From Erinaceus europaeus (taxonomy: Eukaryota; Chordata; Mammalia; Eulipotyphla; Erinaceidae): DNA of 64,000 nt. The DNA lies in NCBI RefSeq assembly GCF_950295315.1, contig NC_080179.1, positions 74,450,261 to 74,514,260 on the forward strand. Reading direction: 5' to 3'. This document shows, piece by piece, positions 1 to 10,187 of this stretch (the first letter of the stretch is position 1; each line of letters starts with the position of its first letter). The position numbers and the translations under genes are program-made. The notes beneath the pieces were generated by a model that was not told where the DNA came from, did not search any database, and saw nothing but the letters and a program-made list of their open reading frames with translations.

Positions 1-158
1 TCAGGCCGAGACTCCAAGATCCCAGGTTCAGTCTCAGCACCATCCTAAGCCAGAGCTGAACAGTGTTCACTGCTCTGTTTTGTCATTCGCTCATGTACAC
101 TCTCCTCTCTCTGTTTGTATCTTTCTCTTTCTCTTTTTAAAATAAAATATTTTATAAG
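1..158 (+). repeat. SINE family D, cut by the window edge
   Basis: Begins inside the tRNA-like head (gactccaagatcccaggttc) and runs through the pyrimidine-rich body to an AATAAAATATTTTA tail. The body (cagtgttcactgctctg) matches the other family D copies at 47000 and 50575. The 5' part lies outside the window. Confidence 0.75.
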
Positions 159-169
159 ATTACATGTTC

Positions 170-533
170 TTTTTTCTTCTTCTTGATCTTTTTCTTAATC
201 AGATCTTACAAACCACCATCAAATCTCCATTCACCTTTGATCCCAACCGCTACTCTCTGGTAACCCCAGTTCTGCTGTCAGAATCCACTAGGTAACCATC
301 ATTTGTTTATCCATCTGCTTTTTTGGTTGTTTAAGGTGACATTAGCCAATATTTGTCTTTCTCCTTGTGACTTCTTTCACGTAGCATTTCCCCCCAGGTG
401 TTCCTTCCATTTTGCTACAAATGACTATCCTTAATCTTTTCTTGCAGCAGTAGTAAACTACTGTGTATTTATACCATATCTTCATATAGTCATCTATTAG
501 TAGGCACTCAAGCCGTTTCTATAGCTCAGCTAT
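170..533 (-). repeat. L1 3' UTR fragment, antisense, left part
   Basis: Read on the minus strand this resembles the conserved L1 3' end: the stretch around 360-533 corresponds to the segment about a patch of transcription mimicking 'atactactcagctat' in mammalian L1s. It breaks at 533, where an LTR begins, and resumes at 997 (tgtaaatacggctgcaataa). Old and diverged. Confidence 0.65.
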
Positions 534-996
534 TGTTGGGAAATGGTGCAGATGTGGTTGAACATTGGCAGGGCCCACAAACCATTTTGTTTAGAGATAT
601 CCACCACGTTATCCCTTCAGGGTATTGCAAGCTTAGTTAAAACCATTGCAACAGTTGCTAGGAAGCTGGGAAGGTGGAAGCATCCTAGCGACTACCTTCC
701 CAGCGTGCCTTTTGCCTCTCCACCCCTTTACCCCGCCAATCCTGTCCCACCTGCCACTTCTGGGTTTTGCCCTATAAAGCCCTCCTGTTCCCGCCTCTCT
801 CCCTCTTGCCCTTTTTTTCATCTCGGTGACCTGACGCAGGGAAGGGTTGTTGCCCATAGTGGGAGGCTGCCATTTTGCTAGCTCCACATGGCCCGAACCG
901 TTTTTGCTCTCTCTCTCTGAGGTACTGGTGCAAATAAAGATTTGTGTTCCCTCTCTGCTCTGGTCTCTTCTCTCCCCACCGCGGCGCAGCCCAACA
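534..996 (+). mobile_element. ERV LTR (solo or isolated), class II-like
   Basis: Starts TGTTGGG and ends CCCAACA, a perfect 7-bp terminal inverted repeat. TATAAA lies at 773-778 and AATAAA at 933-938, in the order expected for U3-R-U5 on the plus strand. The length, 463 bp, is ordinary for an LTR. It splits an antisense L1 3' UTR. Flanking hexamers agctat and aacgat agree at 4 of 6 bases, compatible with a decayed 6-bp duplication. No internal retroviral genes follow. A related but truncated copy of its R-U5 part is at 13197-13462. Confidence 0.8.
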
Positions 997-1050
997 AACG
1001 ATTGTAAATACGGCTGCAATAAACATAGGGTATTGGGAATATGTGATGTT
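997..1050 (-). repeat. L1 3' UTR fragment, antisense, right part
   Basis: Continues the L1 sequence interrupted by the LTR; tgtaaatacggctgcaataa is the typical L1 continuation of gctattg. The exact right end is not clear. Confidence 0.6.
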
Positions 1051-1410
1051 ATGCCTGTACACAAGGAGGAAGGCGGGAGCATGTGTGCATGATTAGCAGA
1101 TGTCATTTGCATATGATGTAACCGAAGATATTTAAGGAAGGGACTGCCAGAAATCACTCTTGCTTACTGCTTTTGTTTCCTGGTTTCTCCGTCTCCTGCT
1201 TCTCCTGGCTCGCCACTGATTCTCCCAGAATTATTCATGCATCTTAGAAGATGGTGGGTATAGAATGGAGTCATTTACCAACCCCCAGCAGAAAGAGCCT
1301 TTCTAATCTGTGCAGTTATAGGGGTTCCCTGATGAGGAACATTCAGTGCCCTCAGGCATCTCTGATGGCTGTGATACCAGATGTTCCACTCGCAGATCTT
1401 GAATCCTTTA
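1051..1410. other. Unassigned intergenic sequence
   Basis: No reading frame or repeat that I recognise. A TATA-like atatttaagg near 1130 and a pyrimidine-rich stretch after it could be part of another LTR, but there are no boundaries to support that. Confidence 0.4.
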
Positions 1411-1411
1411 T

Positions 1412-1528
1412 TTCATTTCTTTTAATTTAATTTAATTATTTATTTTGAATAGAGATAGGAAGCAGCTGAGAAGGTGAAGAGAGAGAGTGAACAGATAGAG
1501 AGGAAAACTCCCCCCTCCCCTGCACACA

Positions 1529-1582
<54 letters not shown>

Positions 1583-1670
1583 GAGAGAGAGAAGGGAAGC
1601 TTGAACGGGTCCCTTACATACTGTAACATACCCTCTCCCAGATGCACCACTGCCCAGCGCCCCCCCCACC
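1412..1670 (-). repeat. SINE family B, minus, expanded by (CA)n
   Basis: T-rich/A-rich end near 1412, then the purine-rich body, aagcttgaacgggtcc (the B-box region, reverse) and a terminal cagcgcccc. The middle is replaced by a dinucleotide expansion. Confidence 0.65.
1522..1579 (+). repeat. (CA)n microsatellite
   Basis: About 28 CA units with one interruption (caaaca) near the left end, followed by a short GA run. It lies inside a SINE body. Confidence 0.95.
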
Positions 1671-1930
1671 TTGTTTTATTTCTGCCACTATGGTCCTTAC
1701 CTTTGCAGGTGCCATTGGATCAAAAGAGAGCATGAAGGGGCAGTCCAGTACTACCTGACTCCTCTTGCTGAAACTTCATGTACACCAAACGCGAATCCTC
1801 CCCTAAGATCTATGTGATCAGTTCCCCCAGGAGTTCTTCCCAATCTCTACTTCCTAGAGTCCCGTTCTCCTAAAAAGAAGGTTCCCTCTGCATGACTGTG
1901 TGTGGTTCCTTGTCTAAAGCGGTGCCCAGA

Positions 1931-2035
1931 TACCAAGGTCTCCAGTACAGAGTGAGCCCGTCACATACCAAGGTCTCCAGTACAGAGTAAGCCCGTCACA
2001 TACCAAGGTCTCCAGTACAGAGTGAGCCCTTCACT
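1931..2035 (+). repeat. 35-bp direct tandem repeat, 3 copies
   Basis: Units start with taccaaggtctccagtacag at 1931, 1966 and 2001, with only one or two substitutions between copies. No coding meaning is visible. Confidence 0.9.
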
Positions 2036-2501
2036 CTTCCGAAGGAGACTTTTTATCTCTGTCATCTTTCCCTCTCTTGGTTCATGGTATCCTGGTGACA
2101 TTCTAGGCAAAACTTTTTTTTTTTGGGGGGGGGGGACTTGTTCAACTTCTCTAGTACTCTACCACTTCCTCATGATGCTTTGGGCCTCTGGATTTTCTGA
2201 AGTTTCCTTGTATCTGAAAAGGAAGTGAGTTTAGCATCATTTCTTCTCCACCATCTTCACTATTTAACTCTTGACTCCTCACAGTAGGACAATTTCTTAC
2301 TAATATAGAATAGCTCTCTATTTACATTATGGCAATAAAATGATTTATCTTGATATGTTGAGGTTACTCGAATGGCATGTGTATAATGACAACAGTTAAG
2401 ATACAAAGGAGAAGACTGTAATCTAGGTAAGTCTAAAATAGAATGGACACCACTGCCTTGCTTGAATTTCACCAGAACTGAACATTTTTAATTGAATAGG
2501 T

Positions 2502-2532
2502 AAATAATAATAATAATAATAATAATAATAAT
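2502..2532 (+). repeat. (AAT)n microsatellite
   Basis: About ten AAT units in unique sequence, immediately before a family E SINE. Confidence 0.95.
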
Positions 2533-2543
2533 TGCTTGAGTCA

Positions 2544-2672
2544 TCAAAATAGCTCCCTTGGGTAGTCCAGTGCTTTCCCGTGTGGTTCAAGTGCTGTCCC
2601 TGTCACACAGAAAGGAGCTTTGGTGCTGTGGTCTCTTTCACTGACTGTCTCTATCTTAAAAAATCACTTATT
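2544..2672 (+). repeat. SINE family E
   Basis: Contains aatagctcccttgggtag (tRNA-like head) and the diagnostic aaaggagctttggtgctg before a pyrimidine-rich end. Confidence 0.6.
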
Positions 2673-3040
2673 TTTAAAATGCCATGCCATTTATTAATAA
2701 TGTCTAGAATGCTTTCCCAGATTTTATTAATAGGTTATTTGAATATCTTTTTTCAATTTGTAATGATATAAGTCACAGATAATCTTAGTGTCCTTGTGGC
2801 TGTGCTATTACCATATATTTAATTGTGCATCTTTTAAAATCTTATTAATCATAAAGAACATTTTTGCACCTAATTTTAAATAGTTTATTTGAACAGCTAC
2901 CTAATAACCTCCTGGTGGTTACATAATGGTTTGCTGAATAATGTCCTTGATATTGAATATGTATATTTTTCCTTTGTTGTAAACTTTCCACTGATGCACA
3001 GAGAGAGCAAGACACAGATACAAACAATGCCAACAGTTCA
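2673..3040. other. AT-rich intergenic sequence
   Basis: No supported feature. Short frames here have no recognisable protein similarity. Confidence 0.5.
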
Positions 3041-3041
3041 T

Positions 3042-3142
3042 CCCCTAAGCATGAAGAACTATTTTAGCTCTTACTAGACGATGGTCCAGTACGTCCCCTA
3101 AGCATGCTACACTATTTTAGCTCTTACTAGAGGATGGTCCAG
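3042..3142 (+). repeat. 53-bp tandem duplication
   Basis: cccctaagcatg starts at 3042 and again at 3095, and both copies continue through attttagctcttactaga and atggtccag. Few differences, so the duplication is probably recent. Confidence 0.85.
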
Positions 3143-3234
3143 CTCTTGGTGTCTCACATTTGCTTTCCAAAATGCTTGTATTAGTTCACACTCCTCCGCT
3201 TCTCGAAAACCTTGAGTATTGTATTGATTAACTT

Positions 3235-3400
3235 TTTTTTTCACTAATGATTTGAGTGGTTTACAAGATAATAAGATCAAAAGATGTACATCTACAGCAT
3301 ACCCACCACCCAGTCTGTGCCCCCACCTCCCAGGAATACCCACCACAGTTCTCACAAAGACTTTATTTCCATTTTGCTTTTTCTTCTTTTGTTTTGTTTT
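3235..3400 (-). repeat. Likely L1 3' end, antisense
   Basis: A gtggtttacaagataataag stretch followed by a cacccagtctgtgccccc block resembles the antisense L1 3' ends at 10188 and 63656, though diverged. Confidence 0.45.
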
Positions 3401-5250
3401 GTTGTTTCTGCAAGTCCCGATGTTTCATTTCTCTAGATCTGCTTATGAGGGAAGCCATCGAACAAGTGTCTTTCATCGCTTTACTTACTCCACTGAACAT
3501 GAATGCCTTCCAGTCCCACACATTTTGTTCCAAAGGACACAATATCACCGTTTGGGGGTGGAGGTGGGAGGGCATTGTGTTTTTAAGCCTGTGTCTATTT
3601 CTGATGCCCAAGAAATAAAAATCACCTCTGCCCAGTACAACCACGGAGTGGCTGCCTGCTTGATCCACAGCACAGCCTGGGGCAGACCCCACTCCCTGGC
3701 CACTCAAGCAGCATGTCTCAGACCCTGAGTCCATCTGCACAGCATCTGGGAGCCATCCATTCCAGGACACCATGTGCCTTCCAAGCAGTGTCGGTTCTCC
3801 ACACCTGCTCCAGTGGACACTGACCTCATTCAGCCAGGAACACCTTTCCTCCATGGTCTCTGTGACCTCAGCAAAGCATATCCTGCCATTGCCAGCTCTC
3901 AGATCTGGACACAGAGATGGAAAGTCAGAAACAGAAGGCACTTGTTCCAGATTATTCCAAAGCCTGTGCTTGGCATTTCCCACCACAGCCCCCACAACCA
4001 TCTCCATGTGTCAAGCAACAGGATGTAGAGGGAAACCCCAGCCACACCTTTCACCCCCGGGGTGGGGTGGGGCTTTGCATGGTCTTGGTCTTGGAGAATG
4101 GGCCAGGGCAATGGCAGTCCAAGAGAAGCAAGCCCTGAGAAAGGGCTGTCACCCCATGTCCTGCAATCTGGCATGATAACCCCAATATATATGCTGGAGA
4201 GCATCTTCAGATAAAGAGCAGCATGGCTGAGCACGGCACACAGCTGAAAGGAAAGGGTATTTCTGGAAGAGTGCTCCATATGCTTCCCATTTGCAGCCAG
4301 TCTATAAATACCCCAGCAGCAGCTCCGGCCTGTAAGTGTGGCTCTCAGAATGCTTGGCTGAGAGCACCACTCACTGCAGTGACTGTGCACATGTGATCAG
4401 GGTCACACCAGGAAGCAGGAGGTGCTCAGACAGTCAAGAACAGTGCCTCAGGTGGTCCTCTCTGCTGCAGGGCCCTCTCTCTACCTAATCCTGGGCACCC
4501 CTCCAGGCAGGGAAGGCCAGATGGCACTCCCACAGCAAAAGTCTGAGTGAGAAGGCGGGCGTGGGATCCTGGAGGTAGCAGTAAGTAGACCGCCATGTGG
4601 GAAGAACTTGGCATGTGCAGAGCTGGCCTTCCAGAGCCAAGGATGGTGAGGGCAGCTATTGACTCAGCCTCGGCAACACTTCTCAACGCCACTGCTGCTG
4701 CTTCTGATATGTGGACGACAGAGATCTGACACCAAGATTCGACAAGGCAGCTCACTTGGCGAGCGAGCCAAGATGCTAACAGCTCCTCATATGAAGTCAC
4801 AGAACCACAGGAGCCAGGTGGCAAATCCAGCACTGCCACCCCTGTGCTAAGGGCCAGAAATGGTCATTGTGTGTTTTCAGTGTTAAGTGACTGCGTTGAC
4901 TTCATGCTCACTGGCATACTCTCATTTTCTGTGCAGCCTTCTTCTGAATGGTATTTAGAAGTGGTGTTGAGATGAAGGTAGTGCTCAGAGAGGAGCAATG
5001 CTTTCTCCAAAGGTCACACAACCAGAAAAGAACACGCCTAGGGGCAGAATCCTAACTTGCAATTACTGTTTCACTGCCTCTCTCCACATGTGGGACACGA
5101 ATGCTTCTCAGAAAGAATCAAGATTGGGGCCCTGGCTTGCCAAAAGCATCTCAGAATGCAACAGTTTGCAGGCTCCTTGATCTATAGGAGCAGCCAGGTC
5201 TGGGGCCATGGGAGCATCACAGGGCCGGGAGGAGCTCAACAAATGGTGGA
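3401..5250. other. Mostly unique intergenic sequence
   Basis: A 214-codon open frame on the minus strand (3363-4007) has no recognisable domain, no methionine-initiated conserved start and no splice context, so I do not call it a gene. I see no RNA gene here. Confidence 0.5.
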
Positions 5251-5261
5251 ACAGTGCTGTG

Positions 5262-5366
5262 TGGCTTCTCTCTCCCTCTCTCCCTCTCCCTCTCTCCCTC
5301 TCCCTCTCCCCTTTCCCATCTCCCATCTCTTCTCTCTCTCCTCTCTCCTCTTTCTCTCCCTTCTTT
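5262..5366 (+). repeat. Polypyrimidine (CTCTCC)n tract
   Basis: Nearly pure C/T for about 100 bases, mainly ccctctctccctct units. Low-complexity DNA able in principle to form triplex structures. Confidence 0.9.
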
Positions 5367-5389
5367 ATTCCTCTATCTTTAAAGAAGAG

Positions 5390-5754
5390 TAGTAGGGGCT
5401 TGGAGGTAGCGCAACAGGTTAAGTGCACATGGTGCAAAGCGCAAGGACCAGCATAAGGATCTTGCTTTGATCCCCTGGCTCCCCACCTGCAGGGGAGTCG
5501 TTTCGCAGGTGGTGAAGCAGGTCTGCAGGTGTCTGTCTTTCTCTTCCACTCTCTGTCTCCCCCTCCTCTCTCCATTTCTCTCTGTCCTATCCAACAACAA
5601 CAACATCAATAGCAACAACAGTAATAACCACAACAATGATAAAAAAAAAAAAACAGGGTAACAAGAGGGAAAAAATGGTCTCCAGGAGCAGTGGATTCAT
5701 AGTGCATGCACCAAGCCCCAGCAATAACCCTGGAGAGGCAAAAAAAAAAAAAAA
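5390..5754 (+). repeat. SINE family A (ERI-type), long form
   Basis: tRNA-like head gtagcgcaacaggttaagtg, degraded B box, the conserved ccccacctgcaggggagtcg block, CAA-rich linker and a 3' extension (ccaggagcagtggattcat, gccccagcaataaccctgg) ending in A15. The extension marks the long form of the family. Confidence 0.9.
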
Positions 5755-5785
5755 ATGTAGTAGGATGAGGGAAGAATCACATGGT

Positions 5786-5872
5786 TTACCTAATAGGCTT
5801 TTATGCCTGAGGTTCAGAGGCCCCAGACCCCCTAACACCATCATAAGCCAGAGATGATCAGTAGTCTGGGAG
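5786..5872 (+). repeat. SINE family D fragment
   Basis: ttatgcctgaggttcagagg and accatcataagccagag match the body of family D; head and tail are missing. Confidence 0.55.
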
Positions 5873-5883
5873 AAAAAAACCCC

Positions 5884-6092
5884 AGGGCTGGGTGGTGGTG
5901 CACCTGATTGAGCACATGTTACATTACGCAAGTATCCGGCTTCGAGCCCCGGTCACCACCTGGAGGGGGAGGCTTTGTGAGTGCTGACGCAATGCAGCAG
6001 GTGTCTCTCTTTCTCTCTCACTCTCTGTCTCCCCTTCCTCTTGATTTCTGGCTGTCTCTATCCGACAAATAAAAATTTAAAGACCTTTAAAA
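5884..6092 (+). repeat. SINE family B
   Basis: Head gggtggtggtgcacctgatt, B-box-like gcttcgagccc, cacctggagggggaggc block, pyrimidine-rich body and tail acaaataaaaattt. Confidence 0.85.
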
Positions 6093-6094
6093 AT

Positions 6095-6292
6095 TCCCAT
6101 GGAATATATCTAAAGGACAATAAAATACTAAATTGATGGAACATGTCCACCCCTTACTCATTGCACGATTCACAAAGTCAAGGAGTGGAAGCAGCCTTAA
6201 TGCCCATCAGCAGAAGACTGGATACAGAAGTTATGGGACATATATTCCATGGACTACTACTCTGCAGTTTAAAAAGATGATATTGTGGAGGC
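6095..6292 (+). repeat. L1 3' end, plus strand, left part
   Basis: cagcagaagactggataca, catggactactactctgcag and aaaaagatgatattgt are diverged forms of the conserved L1 3' terminal region. Interrupted at about 6293 by a SINE and continued after 6489. Confidence 0.7.
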
Positions 6293-6489
6293 CAGATGGT
6301 GGTGCCTCTGATGAAGCACATACATCACAGTGCATAAGGATGCAGGTTCAAACCCCTGCTCCCCACCTGCAGGGGGGAAGCTTCATGAGTGTGAAGCAGG
6401 GTTGCAGGTGTCTCCCCATCCCCTATCTCCCCATCCCCTCTCAAACTTTCTGTCTCTATGCAATAATAAATAAATAAATAAATAAATAA
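6293..6489 (+). repeat. SINE family B nested in L1
   Basis: Head gccagatggtggtgcctctg, B-box-like ggttcaaacccc, ccccacctgcaggggggaag block, and a (TAAA)n tail. Sits between two pieces of one L1 3' end. Confidence 0.85.
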
Positions 6490-7325
6490 GATTATACGGT
6501 GTTCTTCCTGACCAAATGGAACTGGAGGTGATTATGTAAATGATGATATTTACAAAATAAGTAAAGTAGTGAAAGACAACTACCAGGTAGGTAGTCCTGT
6601 TCTTATATAAAATATAGGTGACTAGGGCATAAGTCGCAAAAAAAAAAAAATAGAACCGTCTCTCAGGCAGAACTATGGTGGTTATCAGCATGGGGGACAC
6701 TGAATTCTGGTGTCAGGTGCAGTGTGAAACTATATCCAGGAAATCTTATAATCCTGTAAGCCATTACTCAATTGTTAATAACAAGAATGTTTTATATTAT
6801 AAAAAAAGGAATGATGGGATGGTGCACACTTGAGACCTTGATACCACAGATGAAAAGGGGTGGAGGTGAACCTCTGCTCACACCGCCTGGCATTCAGCTG
6901 GGATACAGTGAGCTAGAGGGCAGAAAATCTAGTTTCTGGAGCCTCGAAGGTGGCACAGTGGATAGTCTTAGACTCTCAAGCTTGAGATCCTCTGAGTTCA
7001 GCTCCCAACATCTCATGTGCCAGAGTGATGCTCAGGTCTCCTCTCTCTCTCTCTCTCCCTTTCTCTCCACTAATAGATGTAGGTATGACTTAAAAAGGAA
7101 GAAAAGGCAGGACCATAGAAAAAAACATGGGAAAATAAATATAAATATAGATAAGTAGCTATAGAAATAACAGTCAACCCATATCTGCGATCTTGGGAGA
7201 AATAATACAGTTTCCAGTGGAGGGAATGGGGACATGGAATTCTGGTGCTGGGAAAGTGTGGAATTATACCCTATTATCTTGTAATTTTGTAAATCAGTAT
7301 TAAACCATTAATAAACAAATTTAAA
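6490..7325 (+). repeat. L1 3' ends, plus strand, with nested SINE
   Basis: Two L1 3'-terminal motifs are visible, gacactgaattctggtgtc at about 6708 and gacatggaattctggtgctg at about 7231, each followed by an A/T-rich end with aaccattaataaac at the second. A family C SINE (6937-7085) lies between them. Confidence 0.65.
6937..7085 (+). repeat. SINE family C
   Basis: Head aggtggcacagtggatag, B-box-like gagttcagctccc, diagnostic gtgccagagtgatgctcagg, then a CT repeat and short tail. Confidence 0.8.
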
Positions 7326-7925
7326 AAATAAACAAATAAAAAAGAATGGGCCCAAAGTCTAAGACACCTTCAAATAACCCTCACTCCCAAGAGGCCCCCA
7401 GAACCCTTACTGTACCATCATTATTTGACTGTCATTTGAAAGCTACTGTTGTCTACATTTTAAGAAATTATTTTAGATGCCTAGTATTACAAGTGGCTTT
7501 TTTAATAAAATAAATTGTAATGTTTCAGTTTGGGGCAGGGGTGGCCATTTGGAGCAGTGGAACCATGTAGGTACCAAGTCCCAGCAATAACCTAGTTAGC
7601 AAACATAATAAAATAAATATCCAACCACTGGGTCAACCTGCCCAAGGGATGAAACTCCTGCCCTGCATGTGAGGAGCCTGCCCAGCTCTGAGTTCTTGCC
7701 AGGGGGTCAGCACAGACCTGGGCAACACCCCAAGTAACACAGTGGTAAACGGGGACTCTTGGAAACCTGACCAGCCAAGGCCGTGTGAGAGAACACCACA
7801 GCATTGTTAATACCCCCTGGTAAGCAAGTTTTCCAGGGACACACTGGGGGAGAGGGGTGTGGGGAAGATTTCTTAAACAAACAAACAAAAGCAAAGCCTG
7901 AGGCCTGGGACTACAGAACTGCCGG
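7326..7925. other. Unique sequence with a short SINE remnant
   Basis: Near 7540-7605 ggagcagtggaaccatg and accaagtcccagcaataacc resemble the 3' extension of long SINEs. The rest has no recognised feature. Confidence 0.45.
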
Positions 7926-8240
7926 GCTAGCTTCGCTGGCGGGAGAGAGACGACCAGGAGGCTAGCTTCACGGGCGGGAGAGAGACGACCAGGAGGCTAG
8001 CTTCGCGGGCGGGAGAGAGACGGCCAGGAGGCTAGCTTCGCGGGCGGGAGAGAGACGGCCAGGAGGCTAGCTTCGCGGGCGGGAGAGAGACGGCCAGGAG
8101 GCTAGCTTCGCGGGCGGGAGAGAGACGGCCAGGAGGCTAGCTTCGCGGGCGGGAGAGAGATGGCCAGGAGGCTAGCTTCGCGGGCGGGAGAGAGACGGCC
8201 AGGAGGCTAGCTTCGCGGGCGGGAGAGAGACGGCCAGGAA
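7926..8240 (+). repeat. GC-rich minisatellite, 35 bp x 9
   Basis: Nine head-to-tail units start at 7926, 7961, 7996, 8031, 8066, 8101, 8136, 8171 and 8206. The unit begins gctagcttcgcgggcggg and continues agagagacggccaggag. Units 3-9 are almost identical; units 1 and 2 carry variants (cgaccaggag). The first unit with its left flank (gccgggctagcttc) resembles the terminal part of the solo LTR at 34058-34471 (gccgggctggcttcacgggc). There are no unrelated spacers, so this is not a CRISPR array. Confidence 0.97.
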
Positions 8241-9720
8241 GAACAGTGAGAGACAGCAGGCACACACCAGCTGGGCGCCACGTGTTACTTCCCCTCACTG
8301 GCGCACAGCAGCATCCTCAGCTGTTGAGACTGGGGGTCCTGCTCTATCCTGCCACAATCACGACTTGCACCTGTGCCCATGGGCCCCAGCTGCTCCTGTG
8401 GGAGTGGGCCCGGCTCTGGCTGGCCCTGCCTTGGTCCTCTTACAAAAATCTGGCTCCCCAGGGAGGTGTTGACCTGAGACCCTCTTCGCACTAGCTTCCT
8501 GTCAGAAGCACCACATCTTCCCACACCCGCTGGGAGGCTACAGCCCCACAAGGCAGTTGTTTGTCTGTTGGTTTATTTGGTTTTTTTTCTGCAAAGAAGC
8601 AACATGAAAAATGGCCTGAGCTTAGAACAATTCTCTTCAGAGACTGAGAAGATGGTCCCCGCACACTTGGTATAAGGTGCCAATTACCCGTCACTTCTCT
8701 CTCCTTGATAACCTGCCCAGACAGCAGGCAGCACCCCTGTTCCACACAGTCAGCCCTGCCGGGTCCTCTTCACGGTCGCACAGATGATGAGCAGAGTGAG
8801 GTGCAGAGGAGTGGAGTGACTCAGCTCTGGAGTAAAGGGAGGTGAGCGCTGAGCTCAAGCAGAAGTGGCCTGAGTCCCATCTCGGGCCTCGTCCACGTCC
8901 ACGACCACTTAGACTCTTTCCTTTTCTCCCAGCTGCCATGGAGCTCAGCATGTGAGCTGGTGTGCCCAGGCCTGTGCTCACAGTGGGGGAGTCCTCCATG
9001 GCCCAGCGGAACTTCCCCCAGGGGCAATGGGACAATTGCTACCACAGGGTTCTGTTATGCCGACTTGTTCCAGTCCTTAAAGAGATAGTCACAGGTTCCC
9101 TACATTTCCTGGGGTCACACCAGGGAAAAGCAGAAGAAAGCATCAACACACAGGTAGGGTTGTGGACAGCAAGCTTATAGAAGCCCAGAGCTGCGCTCCT
9201 GGAGCTCTGGTCAGTATCAGCAGGGCTACACGTGGATGGAGCGCAAGTGGTTGCAGCATCCTAGCTGCCATCCAGGGTCAGTTCTAACCACCTGCTCCCT
9301 TCCTGTCCCTGTTCATCCCTCTGATGAAACCATTCTCACCACAAGCCCTAAATGTCTCTAATTACAGCAGACGGGAAACATACCACAGCCCACAGCTGGA
9401 AACACGTCTGAGTGGTTTTTTTTTCCCATAATTAATTGGAACTAATTGATTAGCTACGTTTCCTGATGTGCGGTTTTCTGGTCAGATTGAAATATAACCC
9501 CAATCCACACCGGCACAAGTCTCCAGGGCAGGGGAGAAACTGGATATCCCCAGAGACAAGGACGTGCAGGGACACCCAACACTTGGGAGCAGCTGGGCTG
9601 GGGGACAACGTTCCCTGGCCACCCCGCCCCCACCCCCACCTGCCTTAGAGAACCAGCCTGGGGCTGCAGGACCTGGTTCCCCTTCCTCAGTCAGCCCACA
9701 GACACTCTGAGAGCTCCATT
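8241..9720. other. GC-rich unique intergenic sequence
   Basis: No supported gene or repeat. Around 9425-9465 there is a short AT-rich island with cataattaattggaactaat and tgattag, motifs of the homeodomain type. Confidence 0.5.
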
Positions 9721-9724
9721 CAGA

Positions 9725-9915
9725 AGGGATGCGAAGAGCTCAGCTGGTAGGGCCTGTGTCTTGCTGCGTGCTGGCAATACATGGAGGGCCATGGCATGGG
9801 GGGTATCTCTCTGAAATGAGCTCTAAGTTAAGGTCATGCATGCCTCAGACTGAGAAAAAGAATGATAATGTTGATTAGGGAGTGTGAACTCATACATTTG
9901 AAGTCCCAGTACTAC
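9725..9915 (+). repeat. Old SINE remnant (family E-like)
   Basis: gaagagctcagctggtaggg looks like a tRNA-derived head, and the sequence ends in agtcccagtactacaaaaag before a GA-rich tract. Body poorly matched. Confidence 0.4.
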
Positions 9916-9917
9916 AA

Positions 9918-10018
9918 AAAGAAAGAGAGAGAGAGAGAGAGAGGTAGAGAGAGAGGAGGGGGATGAGGAGGAGGAGGAGAAGAAAGAGGAGGAGGAGACA
10001 AAAGAGAATGGGGGGGAA
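9918..10018 (+). repeat. Purine-rich (GA)n/(GGA)n tract
   Basis: About 100 bases of almost pure A/G in the SINE tail region. Confidence 0.9.
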
Positions 10019-10187
10019 GAAGCAATGAGTGCCCTGCAAGGATCAGATCAGAGGCCTTGGAGTGAGCGCTTGTGGTGGTATAGGGAGGCCTCCAGCTGAC
10101 TCAGGAAACTGTCGGGCCTCCCCCATTCCAGGATTGCTTATATTTCAGTCACTCTGGTCAGTAGGTGCCACTTTCATTATAAATTTC

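Noticed and set aside
633..1157. 174-codon minus-strand frame
   Set aside because: It runs across an LTR and L1 boundary in antisense, so it cannot be a conserved gene.
1432..1669. Cysteine/valine repeat frames at 1432-1669 and similar serine or leucine repeat frames elsewhere
   Set aside because: Translations of CA, CT or GA microsatellites, not proteins.
3363..4007. 214-codon open frame on the minus strand
   Set aside because: No recognisable domain, overlaps several other long frames in GC-rich unique DNA, and its end codes low-complexity lysine from a T-rich tract. Best explained by chance.
7926..8240. CRISPR-like array
   Set aside because: The repeats are head-to-tail with no unique spacers, and the window is mammalian.
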